DNA of 64,000 bases, from positions 1 to 64,000 of the forward strand of contig JABIZD010000084.1 of the NCBI GenBank assembly GCA_018666555.1. Direction: 5' to 3'. Position 1 is the first letter of the stretch; each line of letters begins with the position of its first letter. Position numbers and translations under genes: made by a program. Origin of the DNA: Gammaproteobacteria bacterium. Its GTDB lineage: Bacteria; Pseudomonadota; Gammaproteobacteria; Pseudomonadales; Azotimanducaceae. Shown here piece by piece: positions 17,889 to 26,449 of the stretch. The notes beneath the pieces are model-generated. The model worked only from the letters and a program-made list of their open reading frames with translations. It ran no database searches and was not told where the DNA came from.

Positions 17889-19193
17889 ATGAGCCTGGCT
17901 TTAATAGAACTAAACGATGCGGAGATTAAAGTTTCAATCCAAGGTGACCTTATTAGTTGTCACCCGGGAACTGCTATTCTCCAGCCTCAAAAACTGCTGA
18001 TAGGGCAGCAGGCCCACGAGCAGGCCCGGCTCCAGCCCAGGCTTCGTAAAAATCGATTCTGGGACCAGCTTTCCACTGAGCCCATACCGGACGCGACCGC
18101 TTTGGTCCGCCACAATGCTGACCTTGCCTTCAAACAATTGGAAGCCCTGTGGGATGAAGTAAAAACCCGAGCAGAAGGCATCATCATTGCAGTACCGTCG
18201 ACTTTCACTAAACAAGATCTTGGCTTAATTCTAGGGATGTGCCAGGCAGGCGAGATACCGGTGCGTTCTATGGTTGACCTGGCAGTATTAACCACCAGTT
18301 CTACTACTGTAAACCGAGCTGCTTTCTATCTCGACATTTCCTTACACCAAACCGTACTCACCGAAATAAAATCCGGTGTCGCCCTCACCAGAGGAGCGTC
18401 ACATGTTTTGAGCGATACAGGGCTTTTCCGCATTATGGAGCGTTGCGCGAATGCCCTGGCTGACCAGTTTATTCAGACAAACCGATTTGACCCACTGCAT
18501 GAAGCCCATACAGAGCAAGCTCTATTTGATCAATTAGATGACTGGTTAAATGACCCCAACCGCGCCAATGAGCAACTCATTGATGTCAACCTGCAGCAGA
18601 CCAGTTACTCCTGTACTGCGACACTGGAACAACTAACAGCCGCCTGCAGTGACCTCTACCCGACTTTAATTCAAGGCATCAGAGGCGCCAGTCCAGGCAA
18701 GAATCAAATACTGGTAAGCCATCGCATGCTTAAAGTGCCTGGACTGGCTACCTCACTCGCCCTGCTCCCAGATACTGAACTTACCTACCTGGAAGCAGAC
18801 GCCACCCGATCACGTTTTGCGGCACTAGAAAAAGATCTTTTCAGTGACCTGAATAAAGTCAGTTTTATAACCTCTCTGCCAGTCCATAACCAAACCATAG
18901 AAGAATTAGATACCCCAGGATCTCTAGCAAATGATCACCTAGCAGAGATAGGCACGCATATGCTTTCCGGGCACATTGCCTATTCACTTATCGACGCTCT
19001 GCCAGAGATACAGGCATTGCTGGGGGAGACAACTAAACTGGGTATTACAGAACAGGGCGACCTCGAGCTGAGCCCTGCTCCGGTTACGACCATACGAGTT
19101 AACACCGAGCCGTTGATTACCGCTAGGATTTTACTGGCTGGTGACATAATCGCATCGAACGGCCAAACCTTTACCATTATTTCGGTGCGATAA
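17889..19193 (+). CDS. Hsp70/actin-fold-like protein of the VWA-stator operon
   Basis: 434 residues, cytoplasmic (no signal peptide or membrane helix). The layout recalls the Hsp70/actin ATPase fold: an N-terminal strand pair (LALIELNDAEIKVSIQGD), the strand-helix IIIAVPSTFTKQDLGLI equivalent to the Hsp70 VITVPAYF region, and a second strand AFYLDISLHQTVLTEI in the place of phosphate loop 2. The glycines of the classical phosphate loops are poorly kept, so ATP binding is uncertain. A beta-rich C-terminus ends ILLAGDIIASNGQTFTIISV. AAGGGA precedes the ATG; it sits 9 nt after the channel gene and 6 nt before the first VWA gene. Fold assignment is tentative. Confidence 0.6.
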   Translation: MSLALIELNDAEIKVSIQGDLISCHPGTAILQPQKLLIGQQAHEQARLQPRLRKNRFWDQLSTEPIPDATALVRHNADLAFKQLEALWDEVKTRAEGIIIAVPSTFTKQDLGLILGMCQAGEIPVRSMVDLAVLTTSSTTVNRAAFYLDISLHQTVLTEIKSGVALTRGASHVLSDTGLFRIMERCANALADQFIQTNRFDPLHEAHTEQALFDQLDDWLNDPNRANEQLIDVNLQQTSYSCTATLEQLTAACSDLYPTLIQGIRGASPGKNQILVSHRMLKVPGLATSLALLPDTELTYLEADATRSRFAALEKDLFSDLNKVSFITSLPVHNQTIEELDTPGSLANDHLAEIGTHMLSGHIAYSLIDALPEIQALLGETTKLGITEQGDLELSPAPVTTIRVNTEPLITARILLAGDIIASNGQTFTIISVR

Positions 19194-19199
19194 GAAGAT

Positions 19200-20294
19200 A
19201 TGGCGAAGCGTCGAGAATTTAACGTCTTCAGCCTGGCTTTCCTGGATATCATGTCGTGTGGCTTTGGTGCAGTAATCCTGATCTATATCATCATCAACCA
19301 CGGTTCAGAGAGTACCTCACAAGAACTCAACGTCACTCTGCTGGCCCAGGTCAAGCAAATTGAGGAACGAGTAGAAAACGAGCAAGAGGACCTGGTCATT
19401 CTCCGCAACACGCTGGCAGAAGTGGATGAAACCATTATAACGACTGCTGCCGATATCATCGAACTGCTTGATACCATCCGTGAACTAGAGACGATGATAG
19501 CCCAGTCATCCCAGGATCAATCGACTAGTAATGAAAGTATTGAAGCCCTCAAGAAGGAGCTGAAAAGATTAGATGAGGAAGCAATGAGCCTGAAAGGCAG
19601 CGTTGCCGATAGTCAACAAACGGGCAGTGCCCTGAGGTCAGTTGTTGGCCAGGGCGACCGACAGTACCTTACTGGTCTGAAAATTGGTGGCGAACACATT
19701 CTGATTTTGTTGGATGCATCGGCCAGTATGCTTGATGAAACCATTGTCAATATCATCCGCCGTCGCAATCTGCCGATCGAACAGCAGTTGGCTTCAGCCA
19801 AATGGCAGCGTGCGATCCGCACCGTAGAGTGGATTACGGCAAATATGCCGGAAGACGCACAATTCCAAATCATTACGTTTAATACCGAAGCTAAACCCGC
19901 CCTGCCTGATAGTGAGTCAAAATGGCTGACTGCAAATAATCCTGAGCTTCTCAATGGCAGCATCGACAGCATAAAGGCAGTGGTTCCCTCAGGTGGCACC
20001 AGTTTGCACGCTGCCTTTGAAGCCTCTAGAGACCTTTCTCCAGAACCTGATAATATTTTTCTGATTGTTGATGGCCTGCCAACTCAGGGCAAGGAAAAAC
20101 CGCGCGGTTCAGTCGCCAGTAGCCGGGATCGCGTCGCCAACTTCAGTAACGCAATTGAAGGCTTACCCTTTCTCAGTCCAATCAATGTCATTCTCTTTCC
20201 AATGGAGGGTGACCCTGTCGCTGCACCCTCTTACTGGCGACTGGCACAAATGACCGGTGGATCCTTTCTATCTCCTTCGCGGGACTGGCCATGA
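19200..20294 (+). CDS. Membrane-anchored coiled-coil VWA protein 1 (ExbD-like N-terminus)
   Basis: 364 residues. Residues 10-32 form a transmembrane helix led by an Asp (FSLAFLDIMSCGFGAVILIY, Asp16), which resembles the PLVDVMLVLLIIFM helix of ExbD/TolR. A long coiled coil (~40-140) follows. The VWA domain (~160-345) has an intact metal site: DASAS, the Thr of GGTSLHAAF, and the Asp of IFLIVDGLPTQG. The C-terminal part is exported if the helix inserts like ExbD (N-in). It overlaps the second VWA gene by 4 bp. I infer it partners the ExbB-like protein as a stator with a ligand-binding VWA head; Mg-dependent ligand binding is known for VWA domains generally. Confidence 0.85.
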   Translation: MAKRREFNVFSLAFLDIMSCGFGAVILIYIIINHGSESTSQELNVTLLAQVKQIEERVENEQEDLVILRNTLAEVDETIITTAADIIELLDTIRELETMIAQSSQDQSTSNESIEALKKELKRLDEEAMSLKGSVADSQQTGSALRSVVGQGDRQYLTGLKIGGEHILILLDASASMLDETIVNIIRRRNLPIEQQLASAKWQRAIRTVEWITANMPEDAQFQIITFNTEAKPALPDSESKWLTANNPELLNGSIDSIKAVVPSGGTSLHAAFEASRDLSPEPDNIFLIVDGLPTQGKEKPRGSVASSRDRVANFSNAIEGLPFLSPINVILFPMEGDPVAAPSYWRLAQMTGGSFLSPSRDWP

Positions 20295-21295
20295 AAAAAA
20301 AGCAGCGAGAAATTGAAGGCATCAGCCTTTCCTTCCTGGATGTCATCAGTTGTGGCTTTGGCGCCCTCATCTTGCTACTGGTGCTGACCAAGGTCTTTGA
20401 ACCAGTCACCCTTGAACAAACCGCAGAGGACCTCGCCGGATACCTCCTAGAACTACAGGAGACCCTCGAACAGATCCAGGGTGAATCAAGGGACCTGAAC
20501 CGAGATGCTATTCGGAAGAAAGACCTGCAGACATCCGAGGTGCTGCGCCTGACAACCTTGAAAAAAGATTACTCCCAGCTCAAAACCAAACTCGATGCCG
20601 AGACTAATCAAAGCAAGATCAATAATACCATTGAAAGCCAGTTGGCTCAGGCAAAGCAAAACCTGACCCAGGAAATGCAACGTCTCCTTAAGGAGTATAA
20701 AAAAAATAATGAAAACAACGCAGTAGGTGGTATACCGGTAGATAGTGAGTACGTTATTTTTATCATCGACACCTCCGGGAGCATGTTCAATTATGCCTGG
20801 CCATTAGTCCTTCAAAAAGTATCCGAGACTCTTCAGGTCTATCCCCAGTTAAAAGGCATTCAAGTAATGAATGATATGGGTAACTACATGTTCTCCCAAT
20901 ACGCAAACGACTGGATTCCAGATACGCCGTCAAGAAGAAACGCCATTTTAGATCGTTTGCGTAGTTGGAATGTATTCAGCAACTCAAGTCCTGTAGAAGG
21001 CATTACCAAAGCCATCTCCACCTTCTATCGACCCGGTAGAAAAATTTCACTGTATGTGTTTGGTGACGAATTCAGTGGCAGGTCAATCCAGCAGGTTGTC
21101 CAAGTTGTTGATCGAATCAATCGCCGAGATGAGAAAGGCCAGAGATTGGTTAGAATTCATGGCGTCGGCTTTCCGGTCCAATTTGCCAATCCGGTTCAAT
21201 ATCAGCAAACTGGCATCAAGTTTGCCATCCTGATGCGCGAACTCTGTTCCAGGCATGATGGCACTTTTGTTGCCCTTAATGACTTTCGGTATTGA
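20291..21295 (+). CDS. Membrane-anchored coiled-coil VWA protein 2 (ExbD-like N-terminus)
   Basis: 334 residues with the same architecture as the previous gene. The helix SLSFLDVISCGFGALILLLV carries the matching Asp (Asp17) and shares the core phrase SCGFGA, a coiled coil covers ~40-140, and the VWA domain starts near residue 150 with an intact DTSGS metal motif (VIFIIDTSGSMFN) and a later Asp in YVFGDEFSG. The two VWA proteins are clearly paralogous at the N-terminus but diverged in the VWA heads, suggesting a heteromeric pair. ATGA overlap links their translation. This is the last gene of the operon; the convergent DUF4139 gene ends 88 bp downstream. Confidence 0.85.
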   Translation: MKKKQREIEGISLSFLDVISCGFGALILLLVLTKVFEPVTLEQTAEDLAGYLLELQETLEQIQGESRDLNRDAIRKKDLQTSEVLRLTTLKKDYSQLKTKLDAETNQSKINNTIESQLAQAKQNLTQEMQRLLKEYKKNNENNAVGGIPVDSEYVIFIIDTSGSMFNYAWPLVLQKVSETLQVYPQLKGIQVMNDMGNYMFSQYANDWIPDTPSRRNAILDRLRSWNVFSNSSPVEGITKAISTFYRPGRKISLYVFGDEFSGRSIQQVVQVVDRINRRDEKGQRLVRIHGVGFPVQFANPVQYQQTGIKFAILMRELCSRHDGTFVALNDFRY

Positions 21296-21383
21296 CCGCC
21301 GACAGGGCCTGGCATCAACTAACGCTTACCACTGCCATTGCTTTGCGCTTTGCAAAACCTTGTGATGGTAATCAGGCAGAGGG

Positions 21384-22802
21384 TTACCGACGAGCCCTGA
21401 CCTTATAAACTAACTTTTGCTGCTGACCTGGTTTGACTGAAACCCGATAGTTTAAATACAAGTCGTTAGAGCGTTCACGCGGCATACTTTCTTCGAGCAA
21501 TTCCCAGTCTCCCGGAATCTGCTCCTGAACCTCAATGATGGCCGGTTTTTTGCCGGCATTATGAAACTCCAGAGCATATTCAAGCATCACGACCCTATCA
21601 CTAACCCGCCGAAAATCCGTTTGAACGCGTTCCACGGTCACATCAAAAGCACGGCCTACGTTCAGCTCTGCCGGAACGCCTTCAGGCATCGCGGCTAGCC
21701 AGTCCTCACCCATGAAACGAATATTCCCTTCATTATCCCGGAGATAGATTCGAGCCGACCCACTAGGTATCGGTAAAGTCGAACTGTCACTTGACTGACT
21801 GGCAGCATGCTGCAACCTGAGTATAGTGTTGACGGCCTGTCTTGCTTGCCGAGGTACATTGTTGTACAACGAAACCTCCGATTTAACCTGGTATACCAAC
21901 TTTGATATCAATTCATAGTCATTGATCAGTGGTAACCGCTGTACGCCTTTACTCGGGATTTCTACGGCTTTGTTATACTGATATTCATGGTAAATACCCA
22001 GCTCCTGCCGTTGTGGAGACGAATCAGAAGCCATCATGCCCATACTCGACTCTGCCATGGCCGAACGCAGATTCATCCTCTGATTCGGTGCTTCCGTTCT
22101 GTTAATTTGTCCAGCGACCAGAGCCAGGGAATCCAACTGATATGCCTGCCTAGTGGAATTGACGATATCAGCCCAGGTAACCAACTCAGTCGTTATGTAG
22201 TCAGTATCCACAACCAGATGATGGCTTGCGCTCCACCTTATTCCAGCTGCCATATAACTCACATCAATGATACTGGATTGAGAAAAATCTCCTTGGGCCA
22301 TCCAGTACAGCGTCGGTGAGACGACAAAACCCTGCTTCTCAAGCACCAAGGTCCCGGGCGGCGCTAGAATTAATCGACCATCTACCTCCAGCAAAGTCGG
22401 GTTAAAAGACAGCAATCGCCCGGACAAAAGCGGACCGAGAGGATGATCTCCCTCTACTTGATACTCAACCATTTTACCCAGCAATGCATTCTGCCAGGTT
22501 TGCGTATCCAGCAGATCATCCTGATAGCGAACTTCTCCTATCAAAAATGAGTCCAAAGCACTACTTAGCATGACACTGCTTGGATCGATACTACCAGGCA
22601 CTAATAGACTCAACCGAAATTCAGGCTCATCTCGAGCAGGCAACTCAAACCGGGCATTAAAATGCCCCTCTGCCGGGTATAAGGTCAAGTGCCGTCGAAC
22701 AGCCACCTCCTCCAGGGCTAAAGGATAGCTTTCGGCAGAAACCAGTGATGACCAGAACGAAAACGCCAGAGTCAGGTATAACGAGCAAGAGCTAGCTTTC
22801 AT
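21384..22802 (-). CDS. Secreted DUF4139-like protein
   Basis: 472 residues with a signal peptide (SLYLTLAFSFWSSLVSAES). The mature protein has the pattern of DUF4139 proteins: an N-terminal beta domain (LALEEVAVRRHLTLYPAEG), a central strand-rich section (LYWMAQGDFSQSSIIDVSY) and the C-terminal immunoglobulin-like part (AFDVTVERVQTDFRRVSDRV; VQEQIPGDWELLEE; VKPGQQQKLVYKVRARR), where DUF4139 members of bacteria end. Molecular function of the family is not established. GGGAAG precedes the ATG. It is convergent with the VWA operon, and its envelope location suggests, without proving, a shared role. Confidence 0.75.
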   Translation of the reverse strand: MKASSCSLYLTLAFSFWSSLVSAESYPLALEEVAVRRHLTLYPAEGHFNARFELPARDEPEFRLSLLVPGSIDPSSVMLSSALDSFLIGEVRYQDDLLDTQTWQNALLGKMVEYQVEGDHPLGPLLSGRLLSFNPTLLEVDGRLILAPPGTLVLEKQGFVVSPTLYWMAQGDFSQSSIIDVSYMAAGIRWSASHHLVVDTDYITTELVTWADIVNSTRQAYQLDSLALVAGQINRTEAPNQRMNLRSAMAESSMGMMASDSSPQRQELGIYHEYQYNKAVEIPSKGVQRLPLINDYELISKLVYQVKSEVSLYNNVPRQARQAVNTILRLQHAASQSSDSSTLPIPSGSARIYLRDNEGNIRFMGEDWLAAMPEGVPAELNVGRAFDVTVERVQTDFRRVSDRVVMLEYALEFHNAGKKPAIIEVQEQIPGDWELLEESMPRERSNDLYLNYRVSVKPGQQQKLVYKVRARR

Positions 22803-23047
22803 ATTTTACTTCCCTGTCACTAGAATAACTTCAACTAAACGCTATTCTATAGCTTCTATCAATGTCAGTGTATTATTGCCTAACAGCAAGCACTTACACC
22901 ACCAATTGCTTGGATCTATCTGCACAATTAAGGCAGTGGTTGCAATTCATTTTAATGCAGAGGTAAATTAGTAGAGTAAAGCACCGAGTTGCTTTAATGC
23001 ACTGGTTCCGCAGCTAATTCAAAATACCAAACTTTGGGAGACAATTA

Positions 23048-23884
23048 ATGGATAGGTTTGACCGCACAACGGCTAACGTTGGTAATATTATGTCTCTGGA
23101 ACACATCAACTTAAAAGTTCCGGATCAGGATATGGCCATTACCTTTTACTCCAGGGCACTTGGATTGACACGCGACCCCATTATCGATTTTGGTAAGCAT
23201 AACCTCTGGATCAATGCGGGTGATCAGCAGTTCCATCTACCGACAGGACCTGCCCAGGTATTACGAGGCGTCATTGGGCTGGTTGTGCCAGACCTGGAAA
23301 AACTACAACAACGTCTGGATCGAACTAAAAAAGCCTTGTCTGCTACACAATTCAATTTCAAACCCTATTCAAGCCATATCATGGTTACTTGCCCCTGGGG
23401 CAATCGTATCCGCTGTCACTCACCAGAAAATTTTAATGGTATGAACCTGGGTATTCCATATATCGAATTTGACGTTCCGGATGCCAGTACAAAACCTATC
23501 TCAGACTTCTATTCGAGAGTTTTCAACGCGCCAGTAATAGAGCGAAAGACATCCTGTTGTGTCCAGATTGGTACCCTGCAAACTATCACCTTCAAGGAGG
23601 CCCGCCGCGAACAGAAAACCTATGACGGGCATCACATAGCCATTTACCTAGCAGATTTTTCTGGCCCCCATGCTCAGTTGAAAAAAATGGGCCTCATCAC
23701 CGAAGAATCTGATGCCAATCAGTATCGATTTGAGGACATTTGCAATAACAGAGGCAATCCCGTTTTCCAGATCGAACATGAAGTTCGTAGCTTGCATCAT
23801 CCCCTTCATGGTCGGAACCTGGTTAACAGAAATGCAGATCAGACTTTTTTTAATTATCGCAAGGGTTATGACTTTCATGATTGA
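23048..23884 (+). CDS. VOC (glyoxalase/dioxygenase) superfamily protein, two VOC modules
   Basis: 278 residues. Two vicinal-oxygen-chelate modules are visible: the first starts SLEHINLKVPDQDMAITFYS with the usual strand-helix pattern, and the second begins YIEFDVPDASTKPISDFYSR. The metal ligands cannot be placed with certainty; the His of LEHINL is a candidate. VOC proteins include glyoxalases, extradiol dioxygenases and epimerases. The ATG at 23048 has GGAG at a suitable distance; an ATG at 23090 is an alternative that starts directly at the first VOC strand. The neighbour downstream is a thioesterase, 92 bp away. Substrate unknown. Confidence 0.75.
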   Translation: MDRFDRTTANVGNIMSLEHINLKVPDQDMAITFYSRALGLTRDPIIDFGKHNLWINAGDQQFHLPTGPAQVLRGVIGLVVPDLEKLQQRLDRTKKALSATQFNFKPYSSHIMVTCPWGNRIRCHSPENFNGMNLGIPYIEFDVPDASTKPISDFYSRVFNAPVIERKTSCCVQIGTLQTITFKEARREQKTYDGHHIAIYLADFSGPHAQLKKMGLITEESDANQYRFEDICNNRGNPVFQIEHEVRSLHHPLHGRNLVNRNADQTFFNYRKGYDFHD

Positions 23885-23970
23885 AATCGAGCCGACTGAT
23901 CCTTCGTTTACCGGCCGGTGACCCATGCATGCCCATGACACTTTACAGTACAACCTAATTTAAAGACCGA

Positions 23971-24018
23971 ACATCCATGAATCCCCTTGAACAAACATCC
24001 ATGAATCCATTTGACCAA
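23971..24018 (+). repeat. 24-bp tandem duplication across the thioesterase start codon
   Basis: Units 23971-23994 and 23995-24018 differ at 3 of 24 positions. Each carries an in-frame ATG (23977 and 24001) with the same preceding sequence ACATCC, so the start region is duplicated and the protein begins MNPLEQTS then MNPFDQA. Confidence 0.85.
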
Positions 24019-24843
24019 GCTATCACGCTCAATGAAGTACCGAGTCTGGACGATAGCGTTTCCAATCAGGTGAGCAATTATAACCTCACTATATCGCCTG
24101 ACTGGAATGTCATGATCGGCCCTAATGGTGGTTATATTGCGGCCATCCTGTTAAAAGCCATGAAAAACAGCATGGCAGGCACTCCCACTCGTTCAATAAC
24201 AGTTCATTTCCTGTCGGCATCCGTACCGGGGCCTGCGCAACTAAGAGTCGAAATCCTTAAACAAGGTAGATCTATTTCAACCTGTAATGCCCTGCTAACC
24301 CAGGGCCAAAGAACAATCGCATCAGCAACCGCAACATTTGCCGAACAACGACTGGCCATTGACTTCTGCGATGTGAAAATGCCCGACGTGCTCCCACCAA
24401 ACCAGATTCCTGTCGATTCACGGATGAATTCCGGGTCACCTCATTTTGTACCTTTTCGAGATCAGTACGACCAACGGCTTGCAGTGGGTGCTATACCACC
24501 GGAAAACAACGGTAGTGGCCTGGTTGGCGGATGGACTCGCTTTAAACATCCTCGTGCCTTCGATGATCTTGCAATTCTGGCAATTTCTGATTCATGGTTC
24601 CCTGGTATAAGCGCCAGGCAGACATCTCAAAAACTACAGGCGCCCACTCTTGATCATACCGTGCACATACTAGCTGACTTGCCCCTGGTAACGCTCAGGG
24701 AAGATGACTTCTTACTGGTTGAGTTTTCGACCCAGACTGCGGCCCTTGGTTATCTTATCGAAAATGGCCGAATCTGGGCATCCACAGGGCAATTACTGGC
24801 GGTATCTCGCCAGCTCGCGGTCATGCTGCCAATTGATAGCTAA
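23977..24843 (+). CDS. Acyl-CoA thioesterase, double hot-dog type (TesB-like)
   Basis: 288 residues. The phrase MIGPNGGYIAAILLKAM followed by SITVHFLSASVPGPAQLRVE and STCNALLTQGQRTIASATAT is the typical N-terminal hot-dog module of the thioesterase-like superfamily (PF13622 type). The second module lies at ~170-285 (GGWTRFKHPRAFDDLAILAI; PTLDHTVHILADLP). These enzymes hydrolyse acyl-CoA thioesters; chain preference is unknown. The start lies in a 24-bp tandem duplication, so translation may begin at 23977 or 24001; neither has a strong ribosome site. It ends 24 bp before the convergent transporter gene. Confidence 0.83.
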   Translation: MNPLEQTSMNPFDQAITLNEVPSLDDSVSNQVSNYNLTISPDWNVMIGPNGGYIAAILLKAMKNSMAGTPTRSITVHFLSASVPGPAQLRVEILKQGRSISTCNALLTQGQRTIASATATFAEQRLAIDFCDVKMPDVLPPNQIPVDSRMNSGSPHFVPFRDQYDQRLAVGAIPPENNGSGLVGGWTRFKHPRAFDDLAILAISDSWFPGISARQTSQKLQAPTLDHTVHILADLPLVTLREDDFLLVEFSTQTAALGYLIENGRIWASTGQLLAVSRQLAVMLPIDS

Positions 24844-24867
24844 CGCTAGTTTGTTGAAATAAACCGG

Positions 24868-26283
24868 CTATAGACTCTGGTTTCGGCCTACGGCCGCATT
24901 TCTTCGCGAATCGATGTCTTGCCGAATGCGATCATGCTCAGTGGCATCCAGGGTAAATCTGGAAAACAGGATAGCACCAATCGTGTAACAGACCAGCGGC
25001 GATAGCCCATAAAGACTAACCATCACCACTTGCACTGTCTGCGATTGCTGCACATTGGGTTCAAAGCCTGCAAATTGAAGCACATAACCGGTAACCAATA
25101 TCATCACACCGATAGCACTTTTCTGAACAAAATTGAATGCTGCAAAATAAGACCCTTCCTTTCGTTCACCAGTTAGATATTCATCATAGTCGATAATATC
25201 ACTCTGCACTGAAGGAGCGATGGTACCTCCACAGCCTGCAGATAATCCAGCAAAGAAGGCCAGCACAAAAATGAGTACAACCCGATGATCCATATTGTCC
25301 AGGAAAGGCAAGAAAAACATTCCGCCAAAAGACAGCCCCGTTAATAGCATTGAAAATGTCCATAAGGGGATTTTCCCCACCTTCTTCGAAATCGGAATCC
25401 ATAGGGGTACCGAGAAGGTGGACGGAATCATATAGGCCAGGATAATCAAAGGTGCCAGTGAAGGCGCTCCGACAACATACTGGGCAATATAGAGCGTTAA
25501 TATGGCGATGACAGCACTGCCTATATTTTCTATAAAGGTGACCACAATAACCAGCTTTGCATGCGGGTTCTTCCAGACATCTTTAAAAGCCCCAAATGGC
25601 GTCTGGCCGATACGACCTTGATATTCTGGCCTTTCACGAAGACGATAAACGGCAAAGCCGATCAGCAGCATGGTCAGCAACGTCGCGATCCCACTGAGTT
25701 GAAAAGCCACCGTGCGCACGCTCTGTTCGCTCTCCTGCTCAGCATTAATTAATAGCTGCATACTAACAAGAGCAATGATCGAACCAATGGTATAGGCCCC
25801 ATGACGCAGGCCATACAATCGACTACGTTCATGATAGTCGTCGGTTAATTCAGCACCAAAAGATAAATGCGGCACCATGAATAGCGTCATAGCCGAGTAA
25901 AAACCTATAACTCCGATTCCCATCCAAACCACCAGCGCTCCACCGGTCAGGCTCATAGGAGGAGAAAAGACCATTACAAAGGACACCCCAATAGGCAAAA
26001 TACTAGCCAGTAGCCAGATTCTCCTTCGCCCAAGGCGATGCCGTGTTTTATCACTGAAATAACCCACCAGGGGGTCAGATACAGCATCCCAAACCCTGGA
26101 AATTCCAAAAATCGTACCCATGATTGCTGGCGGAATTAACAACACATCGGTTGAAAACTTCATGATATACAGGCCAATCAGCAAGTACATATAACCAACC
26201 CCAACAGCCGGTGTAGCGTAGGATGTGATCAACCCCCAACTGAGTTTTCCGGACCGCGGATCATTTTTTTGAAACTCTAGCAA
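24868..26283 (-). CDS. GPH-family (MFS_2) cation symporter
   Basis: 471 residues with about 12 predicted membrane helices, no signal peptide. The N-terminal signature WDAVSDPLVGYFSDKTRHRL-like segment (helix 2 to loop 2-3, with GRRRIWLL) is characteristic of the glycoside-pentoside-hexuronide:cation symporter family, as is the later DIIDYDEYLTGERKEGSYFA. Characterised members import sugars with Na+ or H+, but many marine relatives stand beside lipid-metabolism genes and have unknown substrates. Convergent with the thioesterase; divergent from the acyl-CoA ligase at 26450, which may point to an organic-acid or conjugate substrate (inference). Confidence 0.85.
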   Translation of the reverse strand: MLEFQKNDPRSGKLSWGLITSYATPAVGVGYMYLLIGLYIMKFSTDVLLIPPAIMGTIFGISRVWDAVSDPLVGYFSDKTRHRLGRRRIWLLASILPIGVSFVMVFSPPMSLTGGALVVWMGIGVIGFYSAMTLFMVPHLSFGAELTDDYHERSRLYGLRHGAYTIGSIIALVSMQLLINAEQESEQSVRTVAFQLSGIATLLTMLLIGFAVYRLRERPEYQGRIGQTPFGAFKDVWKNPHAKLVIVVTFIENIGSAVIAILTLYIAQYVVGAPSLAPLIILAYMIPSTFSVPLWIPISKKVGKIPLWTFSMLLTGLSFGGMFFLPFLDNMDHRVVLIFVLAFFAGLSAGCGGTIAPSVQSDIIDYDEYLTGERKEGSYFAAFNFVQKSAIGVMILVTGYVLQFAGFEPNVQQSQTVQVVMVSLYGLSPLVCYTIGAILFSRFTLDATEHDRIRQDIDSRRNAAVGRNQSL

Positions 26284-26449
26284 TCAATTCTCTAAACAAA
26301 TTTCTCAATCATCACTTTGTCAGGAAACCCATAGCCAAGCAAGAATTCTTTCATTTCAACTCTGCTCCAAAATTCGTTATCCTGTCTGCTCTGTTTTCAT
26401 AGTAGATGGGTGTACAGAAGACCTGATTTTCACATAGGAGCTTTATTTA

